Below, piece after piece: positions 8,457-16,363 of a stretch of 64,000 nucleotides of DNA. The DNA is from Cerasibacillus sp036516575 (GTDB lineage: Bacteria; Bacillota; Bacilli; Bacillales; Amphibacillaceae), in NCBI RefSeq assembly GCF_036516575.1, contig NZ_DATBTY010000036.1, forward strand, positions 123,324-187,323, written 5' to 3'. Each line of letters begins with the position of its first letter. The stretch's first letter is position 1. The notes beneath the pieces are model-generated. The model ran no database searches and was not told the origin of the DNA. It saw nothing but the letters and a program-made list of their open reading frames with translations. The position numbers and the translations under genes are program-made.

Positions 8457-8984
8457 ATGAGCCGATTGGCAATATGGTTTCATCACAAGGAGTGGCGATT
8501 GTTTCATTTTATTAATGCATCATGTCATCATAAAAGTTTAAATTATTTCTTTAGTATGATCACACATTTAGGTGGAGCTACAGCAACGATCTCAATAACA
8601 TTATTTATTTCCTTGTTTTTCCCAGCCCCTGGTAAATATTGGGGAATCCAAAGTATGATTGCACTTACAATCAGTCATATCATCGTCGTTATGATCAAAA
8701 GGCGATATCGAAGGCAACGTCCTTATATCATTTATCCGGAAACGAAAACACCAGGACAAATATTAACAGACCATTCATTTCCATCTGGGCATACAACAGC
8801 TATTTTTTCAATCGTTACACCTTTTATGTATTATATGCCTTCGATAGCCGTATATTTATTTCTCATAGCATGTCTCGTTGGTTTATCGCGAATTTATATC
8901 GGATTACATTACCCGACTGATGTAATTGCTGGTGCTCTTCTTGGCAGTTTAGTTGGATTGACCACGGTCTATTTCACTATTTAA
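8457..8984 (+). CDS. PAP2-family membrane phosphatase
   Basis: The 175-residue membrane protein has all three PAP2 motifs: KRRYRRQRP (about 82-90), the SFPSGHT centre with the catalytic His (about 107-113), and SRIYIGLHYPTDV (about 144-156). Family members dephosphorylate undecaprenyl pyrophosphate or phosphatidic acid at the outer face of the membrane. It lies 17 bp before a lipid-type glycosyltransferase, suggesting a shared role in envelope lipid metabolism. Start ATG with GGAAGGGAGG. Confidence 0.88.
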   Translation: MSRLAIWFHHKEWRLFHFINASCHHKSLNYFFSMITHLGGATATISITLFISLFFPAPGKYWGIQSMIALTISHIIVVMIKRRYRRQRPYIIYPETKTPGQILTDHSFPSGHTTAIFSIVTPFMYYMPSIAVYLFLIACLVGLSRIYIGLHYPTDVIAGALLGSLVGLTTVYFTI

Positions 8985-9001
8985 GGTGGGAGGATTTAAT
9001 C

Positions 9002-10144
9002 ATGAAGATAGCGCTATTTACCGATACATTTGTTCCGCAAGTGAATGGTGTGTCGAAAACATTGAAGCGACTTGCTGATTATTTAGAACGTCAACAAATC
9101 GAACACCAAATTTATGCACCCCATTATGCTAGAGAAGACTATTATAGTCATCATATTCGTCGATTCAAGAGCCTTCCTTTTTTTCTATATCCAGAATGTC
9201 GGATTACTTTCCCAAATAAAATAAAATTAAACGAACAGCTTAAGGAATTTAAACCAGATTTAATTCATATAGCGACTCCTTTTAATTTGGGTTTAACGGG
9301 TCTCCGTTATGGTAAAAAAAATAATATCCCAATGGTTGCGTCTTATCATACACATTTTGACCATTATTTAAAATATTATCGTATGGAATTTCTTTCCCCA
9401 TGGATGAAGCGATATTTCAATTGGTTTTATCAAGATCACTTTAAGAAAATATTTGTTCCATCATGCGAGACGAATGACCATCTACATTCCCAAGGATTTA
9501 GTAACATTTTTTACTGGAAAAGAGGGGTTGACACAGATATATTTCAACCACACATAGACACGCGTGATTTTAGAGAGCGCTATGGTATTCGTGCTCCGTT
9601 TGTTTTCTTATTCGTATCGCGTTTAGCGCAGGAAAAAAATCTTGCCACATTAGCGAAAATAATAAAACAGTTACCAGATTCGATTAGAAACAAATCCCAG
9701 TGGTTGGTTGTTGGCGATGGTCCAATGCGCACTAAATTAGAAGGTGAATTAGAACATGATGCTATATTTACTGGTTATTTGGAAGGGGAAGCACTCGCAC
9801 AAGCTTATGCAACGGCCGACTTATTTGTGTTTCCATCCGCTTCAGAAACATTTGGTAATGTCGTTTTAGAGGCATTTGCTTCAAAAACTCCGGTAATTGG
9901 TGCTAATAAAGGTGGGGTGACGGAATTAATTAAACACGGGAAAACGGGCTACCTTTGTGATCCTTATGATCCATCCGACTACATCGAGAAAATCACCACT
10001 CTTCTGGAACATCCAATGCTACTACAAACAATGGGCGAACGAGGAAGACAGTTCGCTTTAAAACAATCATGGGATAACATATTTTCTCAGCTAATTGCCG
10101 ATTATGAAGATGCCATATATGACAGAAAAAAACAGTTTGCCTAA
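9002..10144 (+). CDS. GT4 glycosyltransferase (SqdX/MgtA-like)
   Basis: The 380-residue protein has a GT-B fold of CAZy family 4. N-terminal FTDTFVPQVNGVSKTLKRLA and the SYHTHFDHYL stretch match diacylglycerol-type glycosyltransferases such as SqdX. The C-terminal half has FVSRLAQEKNLATL and the EX7E-like donor site with SASETFGNVVLEAFASKTPVIG. It probably transfers a sugar from a nucleotide donor to a membrane lipid. It shares an operon with the PAP2 phosphatase. Acceptor and sugar are not determined. Confidence 0.85.
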   Translation: MKIALFTDTFVPQVNGVSKTLKRLADYLERQQIEHQIYAPHYAREDYYSHHIRRFKSLPFFLYPECRITFPNKIKLNEQLKEFKPDLIHIATPFNLGLTGLRYGKKNNIPMVASYHTHFDHYLKYYRMEFLSPWMKRYFNWFYQDHFKKIFVPSCETNDHLHSQGFSNIFYWKRGVDTDIFQPHIDTRDFRERYGIRAPFVFLFVSRLAQEKNLATLAKIIKQLPDSIRNKSQWLVVGDGPMRTKLEGELEHDAIFTGYLEGEALAQAYATADLFVFPSASETFGNVVLEAFASKTPVIGANKGGVTELIKHGKTGYLCDPYDPSDYIEKITTLLEHPMLLQTMGERGRQFALKQSWDNIFSQLIADYEDAIYDRKKQFA

Positions 10145-10379
10145 CGTATACAATTTGACATATATCGAATAATAAGACCGAGGAAAATGTCTAAGCGAAA
10201 AAAACATTAAAAAAATTTTCCTTATTACTTGCAATCAGCACCACAAACAGGTAAAGTTAAACATAGCAAAAGGAAATTGAAGGTTGAATAATTTTTTACG
10301 ATCTCTTTACCAAAGTGGTGTAAAAGTATTCATGATTCAATTACTTTGCAACACTATGTTGGATAAGGAGGTTGTTCGA

Positions 10380-10577
10380 ATGACTGGAAAAGTAAAATGG
10401 TTTAACGCAGAGAAAGGTTTCGGTTTTATCGAGCGTGAAGACGGTGACGACGTATTCGTACACTTCTCAGCGATCGAAGGCGAAGGTTTCAAAACTCTTG
10501 AAGAAGGTCAAGAAGTTGAATTCGAAATCGTTGAAGGTAACCGTGGCCCACAAGCTGCAAACGTTGTTAAACTATAA
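10380..10577 (+). CDS. Cold-shock protein (CspA/CspB family)
   Basis: The 65-residue protein begins at ATG 10380 behind a strong AAGGAGG. It is a single cold-shock domain with RNP1 (KGFGFIE) and RNP2 (VFVHFS), binding single-stranded RNA and DNA as a chaperone. The open frame extends 32 codons upstream but has no ribosome binding site there; that stretch is probably the long 5' untranslated region usual for csp genes. The family member (CspB/C/D) cannot be fixed. Confidence 0.96.
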   Translation: MTGKVKWFNAEKGFGFIEREDGDDVFVHFSAIEGEGFKTLEEGQEVEFEIVEGNRGPQAANVVKL

Positions 10578-10588
10578 TTCATAAAAAG

Positions 10589-10624
10589 AAAAGGTCTTTC
10601 TCCATGATGGAGAGGGCCTTTTTT
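10589..10624 (+). terminator. Terminator of the csp gene
   Basis: AAAAGGTCTTTCTCC and GGAGAGGGCCTTTTTT form a G-U-containing hairpin with an ATGAT loop and a T tract. Confidence 0.8.
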
Positions 10625-10697
10625 GTTTTGGCAAACATTTATTGAACAGGCTATAATGAAACACAAGGGGAATGGAGAAACAAACGGAGGGGTTATT

Positions 10698-11375
10698 TTG
10701 CAAACATTTAATTGGCAAGATGAAACGGAGAAACAGTGGAATCAGCAAGCCATCCAGTGGAGTGAAAGAAGTCGCCATATGTGGGATAAAGGCAGCCGCA
10801 AGCGGATCATTCCATTTATCGAAAGGCATCTTCAACATAAAGGTTCAATTCTTGATATTGGCTGTGGTGATGGTTATGGTTCTTTTAAATTAAAGCAAGC
10901 GGGTTATGATGTGACGGGTGTTGATTTATCCGCTGATATGGTTGATATTGCGAAAAAAAATCATCACGATATTCCCTTTTTACAAGGGAGTATTCTCGAG
11001 CTTCCTTTTAAAGATCGTTCATTTTCCGCGGTGATGGCAATCAATGTGTTGGAGTGGTTAGAAAATCCATTGCACGGACTCCAAGAAATTGACCGCGTAT
11101 TAAAAGAAGACAGTCTATTTTTTGTTGGTATATTAGGCCCAACAGCAGGACCTAGGAAAAATAGTTATCCGAGATTGTATAAACAAGTGGCGATTTGTAA
11201 TACAATGATGCCGTGGGAATTGAAGCAATTAGCGGAAGAACAAGGCTTTCATTTTGTTGATGGTTTTGGTGTATATAAACGAGGTGTCAAAGCCTATCAT
11301 TACAAGGAATTGACTGAATCATTACAACAAGCTCTCTCTTTTATGTGGGTTTATTGTTTTCGAAAAAATAAATGA
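10698..11375 (+). CDS. Class I SAM-dependent methyltransferase
   Basis: TTG at 10698 is the start because GGAGGGG ends about 7 bases before it; the open frame upstream overlaps the csp terminator. The 225-residue product has the Rossmann SAM-binding motif ILDIGCGDGYGSFKL, the acidic loop VTGVDLSADM, and post-I motif region FSAVMAINVLEWLENP. This is the UbiE/Methyltransf_11 class; the substrate is unknown. The stop overlaps the start of the next gene (ATGA). Confidence 0.85.
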   Translation: MQTFNWQDETEKQWNQQAIQWSERSRHMWDKGSRKRIIPFIERHLQHKGSILDIGCGDGYGSFKLKQAGYDVTGVDLSADMVDIAKKNHHDIPFLQGSILELPFKDRSFSAVMAINVLEWLENPLHGLQEIDRVLKEDSLFFVGILGPTAGPRKNSYPRLYKQVAICNTMMPWELKQLAEEQGFHFVDGFGVYKRGVKAYHYKELTESLQQALSFMWVYCFRKNK

Positions 11376-11695
11376 TGAAAGGCAGATTTAGATTGAATAA
11401 AATAGAAATCGAACAGCAAGTGATAGACAGTTATCAATCTGATGAAAAGATGATGATTCTTATTTATGCACAATGGTGTATAAATCATGATTTGGATCCG
11501 GAACAGTTATATCAAGAAGCATATCCAGGGCAAATGAGGAATGACGCTTTAGAAGAGGCACTTGAATTAACAGTACCGAAAGAAGAGTCTACACCGATTC
11601 CAGAGCAGACCGTCTTACAAGCCCTGCAGCTGTTTGGAAATCATGACTTAGCGTTTATCGTCCAACGAGAAATGGATCATATGAAAAAAAGATGA
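11372..11695 (+). CDS. Hypothetical 107-residue protein coupled to the methyltransferase
   Basis: I do not recognise this family. It is soluble, acidic and mostly helical (IEQQVIDSYQSDEKMMILIYAQWCINHDLDPEQLYQEAYP). It overlaps the methyltransferase gene by 4 bp, so the two are cotranslated. The TTG at 11393 is an alternative start with a better-placed AAAGG. The IS remnant begins 15 bp after its stop. Confidence 0.65.
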   Translation: MMKGRFRLNKIEIEQQVIDSYQSDEKMMILIYAQWCINHDLDPEQLYQEAYPGQMRNDALEEALELTVPKEESTPIPEQTVLQALQLFGNHDLAFIVQREMDHMKKR

Positions 11696-11773
11696 GGCCT
11701 AATTTTATATGCTCCCCTTAAGGTAGACAGATTAAAAAATAAAAATCTGTTTCTATCTTAGGGGGAGTTTTTT

Positions 11774-12007
11774 GTGTCAAAAAGAGCTTATTCTTTAGAA
11801 TTGAAATATGAAATAATAATGGATTATAAAAGTGAAGATTATGCACTTAGTGAGTTATGTTCAAAATATCAGATTTATAAATCAACTCTTTGCAAATGGA
11901 TTGATAAATTTGAGGAATTAGGAATACATGGTTTAAAGCATCGAAACCATGGAAAAAGTATTCTAAGGAATAAAAAGATACAGGAAAAGGAAGGACAAGC
12001 TCTATGA
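11774..12007 (+). pseudogene. IS3 transposase OrfA, helix-turn-helix subunit
   Basis: The 77-residue frame begins with TTG or GTG about 8 bases after GGGGG (the longest frame starts at 11774). It has the IS3-type HTH (LSELCSKYQIYKSTLCKWIDKFEELG) and stops early after NKKIQEKEGQAL, where a normal OrfA would continue and frameshift into OrfB. Confidence 0.7.
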
Positions 12008-12077
12008 CTAAAGGAAGAAAAACGACTTGGTAAAAACGTATTGAAATTGTACAAGATGCTGTTTTGGGGAACTCTTA

Positions 12078-12224
12078 AGTGCGAAGTATTATTTACATAA
12101 GTATGAGACATTTGAGGATCTCTCAAAAGCAATTGATGAATACATTCGCTTCTACAACAATGAAAGATACCAAGAACGACTAAACGGCTTTAGCTCTATG
12201 GAATACAGAGTTAAAGCCGCTTAA
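12078..12224 (+). pseudogene. IS3 transposase OrfB C-terminal fragment
   Basis: There are 48 codons from the OrfB C-terminus ending at TAA 12222-12224. The FYNNERYQERLNGFSSMEYR motif is diagnostic for IS3-family transposases. It is out of frame with the OrfA remnant. Confidence 0.75.
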
Positions 12225-12305
12225 GTCAGTTTTTATTATTTCCACTGTCTAATTGACAGGGGGCAGTTCAATTTGGAGTGGCATCTTTTTTATAGACATT
12301 AATAT

Positions 12306-12611
12306 CTAAAATTTATTAGTGAGCACATATCCATAATTTCTAACATTGAGAATGCTTTTTGGAGACTTTACGTCTTCTTCAATAATAAATCGTAGACGAT
12401 AAATATATACATATAATGTGTTTTTAGTTGCATAATTTTTATTACCCCACGCAAATTGAATAATATTTTCTATAGAAACTGGTTGATTTCGACGAGTGGC
12501 TAAGTAATAGATGATTCTAAAGTTTATTCTTGACAAAGAAACAATGTTTTCTCCATTAATTAGTAATCCTCTTCGCGTGTCTAATGTCCACCTTTCATTA
12601 ATCTCTAACAA
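12306..12611 (-). CDS. Stand-alone OmpR-type winged-helix regulator
   Basis: The TTG at 12611 sits 8 bases after AAAGGAG; the longer frame from 12629 contains that site inside it. The 101-residue protein is only a Trans_reg_C DNA-binding domain: a four-strand N-terminal sheet (TLDTRRGLLINGENIVSLS), helices RINFRIIYYLATRRN, and the recognition helix and wing region NTLYVYIYRLRFIIEE ending VRNYGYVLTNKF. It has no receiver domain, so it is not a normal response regulator. It is divergent from the ABC/peptide operon at 12820-16088 and is the obvious candidate regulator, perhaps acting on the dyad at 12662-12681. Confidence 0.75.
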   Translation of the reverse strand: MLEINERWTLDTRRGLLINGENIVSLSRINFRIIYYLATRRNQPVSIENIIQFAWGNKNYATKNTLYVYIYRLRFIIEEDVKSPKSILNVRNYGYVLTNKF

Positions 12612-12661
12612 CTTACGATCTCCTTTCATTGAACATTTTCAAGGATTATCTATATATAATT

Positions 12662-12681
12662 TAAACATAAATGTATGTTTA
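12662..12681. promoter_or_regulatory. Perfect 8-bp inverted repeat, candidate operator
   Basis: TAAACATA and TATGTTTA flank a four-base AATG centre in the divergent intergenic region between the winged-helix gene and the ABC operon, 51 bp upstream of the regulator start. The symmetry and place suit an operator for that regulator; binding is inferred, not shown. Confidence 0.5.
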
Positions 12682-12819
12682 TAGATAGTTTAAATAATAC
12701 AAATAGTCCTATATTACTACGTATTCTTAACAAAATTTAAGTTTTAAATCTAATAATTCATGTTATTATATATTTACAGACATTATTTTAATCAATAAAG
12801 GAGTAGAGGGCGATTTGAA

Positions 12820-13548
12820 GTGTTGGAAATAGCAGAAATCAAATTCTCGTATAATAAAGGGACCCCCGTGTTAAATAATATTAATTTATCTATTAACAAA
12901 GGTGATTTTTTAGCATTAGTAGGTCCTAACGGCTGTGGGAAAACGACGTTAATTAAATTAATATGTGATTTATTAGAAAAGCAAGAAGGTCATATTAAGT
13001 TTCGCGGAATAGATAATGACCGTTTGCAAGTTAAGAAGTCTTTTCTATATCTACCAAGTGATGATGTTCTTCCAGACTTTCTTACGGGAGCCGAATATAT
13101 TGACCTCATGTTAAAAATGTACGAAAAAACTTTGAATCAAACAGCGTTGGAAAAAATGAGTGAATTCTATTCTTTTGAATCTGCATTAGATGTGTTAATT
13201 GAAGAATATTCTCACGGGATGAAAAAGAAAATACAGCTAATGACTGCTTTATTGATAGAGCCAGAAATTTTAATTATTGATGAAACTCTAAATGGAATTG
13301 ACATCGAATCATTAGAAATAACAAAAATATTACTAAAGAAATATATGAAACAAAACAAAACAATTATTATGTGTTCACACGATCTGCATTTGTTAGAGGA
13401 AGTTTGTAATAGAGTAGTTGTTTTATATAATGGTGTCGTACATATCGACAAAGACATGGATGAAATAAAGAAAAATAGTAATTTAATCACAACGTTTAGG
13501 CAAATTATTAAACATGATGAACTAATTAATAAAATAATGATGTCTTAA
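12820..13548 (+). CDS. ABC transporter ATPase of the accessory peptide cluster
   Basis: The 242-residue ATPase has Walker A GPNGCGKTT (about 35-43), a Q-loop region at SDDVLPDFL without a typical glutamine, signature YSHGMKKKIQL, Walker B LIIDETLNGID and switch His CSHDLH. The signature (SHGMKKK) and the TLNGID instead of TNGLD are those of exporter or immunity-type ATPases (BcrA/SkfE/YydI-like). Start GTG behind GAGGG, with TTG at 12823 possible. It pairs with the permease that follows. Codon use is strongly AT-biased compared with flanking genes. Confidence 0.85.
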   Translation: MLEIAEIKFSYNKGTPVLNNINLSINKGDFLALVGPNGCGKTTLIKLICDLLEKQEGHIKFRGIDNDRLQVKKSFLYLPSDDVLPDFLTGAEYIDLMLKMYEKTLNQTALEKMSEFYSFESALDVLIEEYSHGMKKKIQLMTALLIEPEILIIDETLNGIDIESLEITKILLKKYMKQNKTIIMCSHDLHLLEEVCNRVVVLYNGVVHIDKDMDEIKKNSNLITTFRQIIKHDELINKIMMS

Positions 13549-13599
13549 AAAATACAAAATGACTAGATTGGCGAAATAAAATATAGGTAGTGGTTAAGA

Positions 13600-15036
13600 A
13601 TGAGAAAAAGTCAAATAATGACCTTAGTCCGTTTGTACAACACCTTTTTTGTCCGGAGAATTTTAAACTTTGGAGTACTGAGTAATCCCATTATAAAGAT
13701 ATTACTTTTTATAGGTTTTATCATCATATTTTTATTTACATCTTTTTCAGTTTTTGCCTTTTTTTCGGAAACATTACATTCAGAGGAAATTGTATTGTTT
13801 TTATTAAATACATACTCTAGCACAATTGTCTTGTGGACTATCGTTGTAACAATATTTCTCAAATTTGTCTTTTCAAAAGTTGACAAATTTTTAATCCTAA
13901 CAGTTAATTTTCCAATAAATAATAAAGAACGAAATTTTTCATTGTTTATTTTTGAAACGTTTATTTCTCTTTTAATTATTACTATATTAAGTTTTTCAGT
14001 TGTCACATCAATTATATGGATTCATAAACTAGCTTTTGTTGATGTGTTAGTTGTCAATATTTTGTATATAAGCACTCTATCCTATTTAATACTTCAAGTT
14101 ATATCAAAGCTTATAGCTTCTGCGTGTTACTATTTAAAATTAACCAAGATTTTTCATATCATAAATATTTCAGTTCTAATAATTATTTTTTCAATATTTT
14201 TAAAAGAGGCACGTCAATTAGTAACTAACTTATCCAGTGATTTATTAAATAAAACTGAAAGTACAAGAGGTATTTTGGTATGGTTACAGAAATTTCACGC
14301 AGAATATGGATTTTTGAAAACTACATCACTTTACCTGTTTATTACTACTTTGTTAATTAGCGTTATTATTATTTTACCGGATAGATCCTATATGTTTCAT
14401 AATAAACATCTATTAACTATTAACAAAGTAAAATCAATTAATCTCTTGAAAACATATATGTTAAGTTTTGTCAGAAACATAAATACAGTGCATACAATAT
14501 CTTTTGTGTATTTAGCTTCATTTATTTTAATGATATTTCAATTAGATGAATATATTTTGTATCCAATCGTATTTCTGTCATTTAACAGTATTTACAGTTA
14601 CATTCAATCACAAAATATTAGAGTAATTATGTATAACTTATCATATCAAGCTTGGCGAGATTATCTATATTTAATAGGATCACAAATGATAGCTCATTTC
14701 ATTGTGACATTACCTTTACTTTTTCTAGGGATACTATCAATTCAAAATCATATTAACCTAATAGCACCTTATGGATTTTTAATATTGGGAACACTCATTC
14801 TTACAATGACAGGAATATTATTTCCTCCTTATAATGACAATCCATTTTCTGTAGTAACAAGTATGGTAGTAGTGATTATTCCGATATTGGTGATAGGAAT
14901 TTCTCTTTCATTTTTAAACCTTGGATTGATTAAAAATGTAGCAATTATGATATTTTTTTATTTTGTTGTCGTTCAATTCAGTATACAGGGGCTACATAAT
15001 CTGAAAAGGAGTGAAAGATATGAAGATCTTGGCTAA
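13600..15036 (+). CDS. Large ABC-type membrane permease (478 aa)
   Basis: This is a hydrophobic protein with about 11-12 predicted spans and no recognised catalytic motif. Its position right after an ABC ATPase and its size resemble the permeases of bacteriocin-immunity or export systems such as SkfF. It is Ile/Phe/Leu-rich and the gene is very AT-rich. The end overlaps the next start by 17 bp (ATG at 15020 behind AAAAGGAG). It presumably forms the membrane channel for the ATPase at 12820. Confidence 0.7.
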   Translation: MRKSQIMTLVRLYNTFFVRRILNFGVLSNPIIKILLFIGFIIIFLFTSFSVFAFFSETLHSEEIVLFLLNTYSSTIVLWTIVVTIFLKFVFSKVDKFLILTVNFPINNKERNFSLFIFETFISLLIITILSFSVVTSIIWIHKLAFVDVLVVNILYISTLSYLILQVISKLIASACYYLKLTKIFHIINISVLIIIFSIFLKEARQLVTNLSSDLLNKTESTRGILVWLQKFHAEYGFLKTTSLYLFITTLLISVIIILPDRSYMFHNKHLLTINKVKSINLLKTYMLSFVRNINTVHTISFVYLASFILMIFQLDEYILYPIVFLSFNSIYSYIQSQNIRVIMYNLSYQAWRDYLYLIGSQMIAHFIVTLPLLFLGILSIQNHINLIAPYGFLILGTLILTMTGILFPPYNDNPFSVVTSMVVVIIPILVIGISLSFLNLGLIKNVAIMIFFYFVVVQFSIQGLHNLKRSERYEDLG

Positions 15037-15307
15037 TTTTATTAATAGTTTAGTGGCATCAATCATATCTACACTAATCATATTAACGGCAAGTTTTATG
15101 ATTATGCTTTTTAGTAGTGGAAAGGAAGGGTATCGAACATCATATTTTGATAGCATTTATTTTAATAATGTGGCTGTATCTGAAGAAATTTTAGAGATGC
15201 AATTTGGTGTTGCAAAAGGCAGTCCTATTATCATGACAATAATTATTTTGTTTGTAGTATATTTTCTATTATTTTCTATAAAAAAGCGAGCAAAAGATAA
15301 AGCATGA
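15020..15307 (+). CDS. Small two-span membrane protein of the peptide cluster
   Basis: The 95-residue product starts at ATG 15020, placed 9 bases after AAAAGGAG (GTG 15011 is too close). It has an N-terminal span (about 12-33), a loop of about 40 residues with EGYRTSYFDSIYFNN, and a second span (about 72-89) followed by a basic tail (KKRAKDKA). I recognise no family. It overlaps both neighbours and so is tightly coupled; an accessory subunit of the transporter or an immunity protein is plausible. Confidence 0.65.
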   Translation: MKILANFINSLVASIISTLIILTASFMIMLFSSGKEGYRTSYFDSIYFNNVAVSEEILEMQFGVAKGSPIIMTIIILFVVYFLLFSIKKRAKDKA

Positions 15308-15822
15308 ATAAAACATTATTAATTAAAAATATTACATTTATCTATTTTTTCAATTTGATTTTGCGTTATTGTAAAAAAATAATCATTGGAATTTGTCTTA
15401 TTACATTTATTCCATTATTTTTTGCTCCGACTTGGCTGATGATGAAATATATACTTCAATTTCATGCGATTTTGTGGTTAGGTCTTATTCTATCGTATGT
15501 TTTTCATGAATATTTACACATTGTTTTTTTAAGAAGAGTTAATAATTCCGGATATATTAATATTAATTTTTCATTGATAAGGATTTCACTATATCCCAAA
15601 TTTAAATTAAGTTCGAGTGACATGTTCATCATAGCACTCATCCCAAATTTATGTTTATTAGTAATAGGCATATTAGTGATTATTTTTGCTCACTTAATGC
15701 AAATAACTTTCCTTATGTATGTTGGTTATATTTATATATTCCATATTATTAACATCATCCCACCATTAGGTGATGGAATGATGATAATAAAATCTATATT
15801 AATAAGACCTGAAAGGAGGTGA
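15304..15822 (+). CDS. Miniature site-2-protease-like membrane metallopeptidase
   Basis: The 172-residue protein has about five hydrophobic segments. HEYLH at about 68-72 is an HEXXH zinc motif inside a membrane span. Near the C-terminus IIPPLGDGMM matches the second S2P motif (the Asp that completes the zinc site, usually N-P-x-D/G-D-G). This is the minimal M50 core without PDZ domain. A comparable gene, yydH, sits with yydI-yydJ ABC genes in the B. subtilis yydFGHIJ peptide operon. The start overlaps the preceding stop (ATGA), and the stop TGA lies inside the Shine-Dalgarno of the following peptide gene. It may process that peptide; this is inference. Confidence 0.7.
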   Translation: MNKTLLIKNITFIYFFNLILRYCKKIIIGICLITFIPLFFAPTWLMMKYILQFHAILWLGLILSYVFHEYLHIVFLRRVNNSGYININFSLIRISLYPKFKLSSSDMFIIALIPNLCLLVIGILVIIFAHLMQITFLMYVGYIYIFHIINIIPPLGDGMMIIKSILIRPERR

Positions 15823-15827
15823 AAATA

Positions 15828-16088
15828 ATGACTTTAGTTAATCGTTTTTCACTCATGTTTGCACTTATGTTAACATCATGGAAGGATCAGGTAATGGAAT
15901 CATTTGAACAGCGAAAGGCACAATTTGATGCTTGGTTTGTTGTATTGCTAGCTGTTTTATTAACATTAGCATTTACTATTTTCGCTGGTTTAACCATCTG
16001 GTGTTTAGTTTATAAAGGTGGTCAATTTACTGGAAATTGGGAATGGCATAAGTTTGGAGTTAGTGTAAAAGCTGAATGTAAACTTTAA
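15828..16088 (+). CDS. 86-residue one-TM peptide, candidate precursor of the cluster
   Basis: ATG 15828 follows AAAGGAGGTGA, an almost perfect match to the 16S anti-Shine-Dalgarno; GTG 15819 falls inside it. Residues 1-36 are amphipathic and charged, 37-62 form one hydrophobic span beginning WFVVLLAVLLTLAF, and about 24 residues follow that are aromatic and basic (GGQFTGNWEWHKFG at 64-77) with cysteines at 59 and 84. I recognise no family. Being last in an operon with a transporter and an S2P-like protease, with the strongest ribosome binding site of the operon and a terminator right after, it looks like a precursor of a secreted peptide (bacteriocin or signal). Alternatively it is an immunity peptide. 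Confidence 0.65.
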   Translation: MTLVNRFSLMFALMLTSWKDQVMESFEQRKAQFDAWFVVLLAVLLTLAFTIFAGLTIWCLVYKGGQFTGNWEWHKFGVSVKAECKL

Positions 16089-16125
16089 GTAAAAAAGAGA
16101 TTGGAAGGAAACCCAGCTAAATAGA

Positions 16126-16160
16126 AAAGAGTTCAGTTAATATAACTGGGCTCTTTTTTT
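16126..16160 (+). terminator. Terminator of the accessory peptide operon
   Basis: GAGTTCAGTTA pairs with TAACTGGGCTC using G-U pairs and runs into eight T residues. Confidence 0.8.
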
Positions 16161-16363
16161 GATAAAATCGTTTCTATATTCAGGGTGCGTTTCCTTTTAC
16201 TTCATATAGTTGCTTACCGCGGGCATCGAGTCGCTAAAAAGGAAATTAAATGATTTTACGTTCTATAATGGGAAGAAATAACAGAATGAACTGATCAGAA
16301 TAACATAAAGTAACTTTACATCTACCTATTTGTTAAACCGTGTGTAAGGGAGGTAAAGTGACG

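Larger units (their letters stand above)
11710..12265 (+). mobile_element. Internally deleted IS3-family element
   Basis: The terminal inverted repeats are TGCTCCCCTTAAGGTAGACAG at 11710-11730 and the complement of TGCCCCCTGTCAATTAGACAG at 12245-12265, with the TG...CA ends usual for IS3. OrfA (11774-12007) is nearly complete: LELKYEIIMDYKSEDYALSELCSKYQI is a helix-turn-helix. Of OrfB only the last 48 codons remain (12078-12224: FEDLSKAIDEYIRFYNNERYQ to VKAA-stop). Most of OrfB, with its DDE residues, is deleted, so it cannot transpose alone. The ends could be mobilised by a full copy. No flanking target duplication is visible. Confidence 0.85.

Noticed and set aside
10284..10380. N-terminal extension of the cold-shock protein
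   Set aside because: The true domain starts at ATG 10380 behind AAGGAGG; the upstream frame is in the long 5' leader and has no site.
13611..14006. 131-aa minus-strand frame in the permease gene
   Set aside because: It is a shadow of the AT-rich permease gene; the plus-strand frame has the coherent spans.
12306..16088. Lantibiotic, sactipeptide or epipeptide locus
   Set aside because: No LanB/C/M, radical-SAM or cyclodehydratase gene is present, so no known modified-peptide class can be claimed.
16180..16250. Second copy of the GC-rich repeat of 39301
   Set aside because: Only a short TACCGCGGGCATCGAGTCGC-like stretch shows any resemblance; too little for a call.
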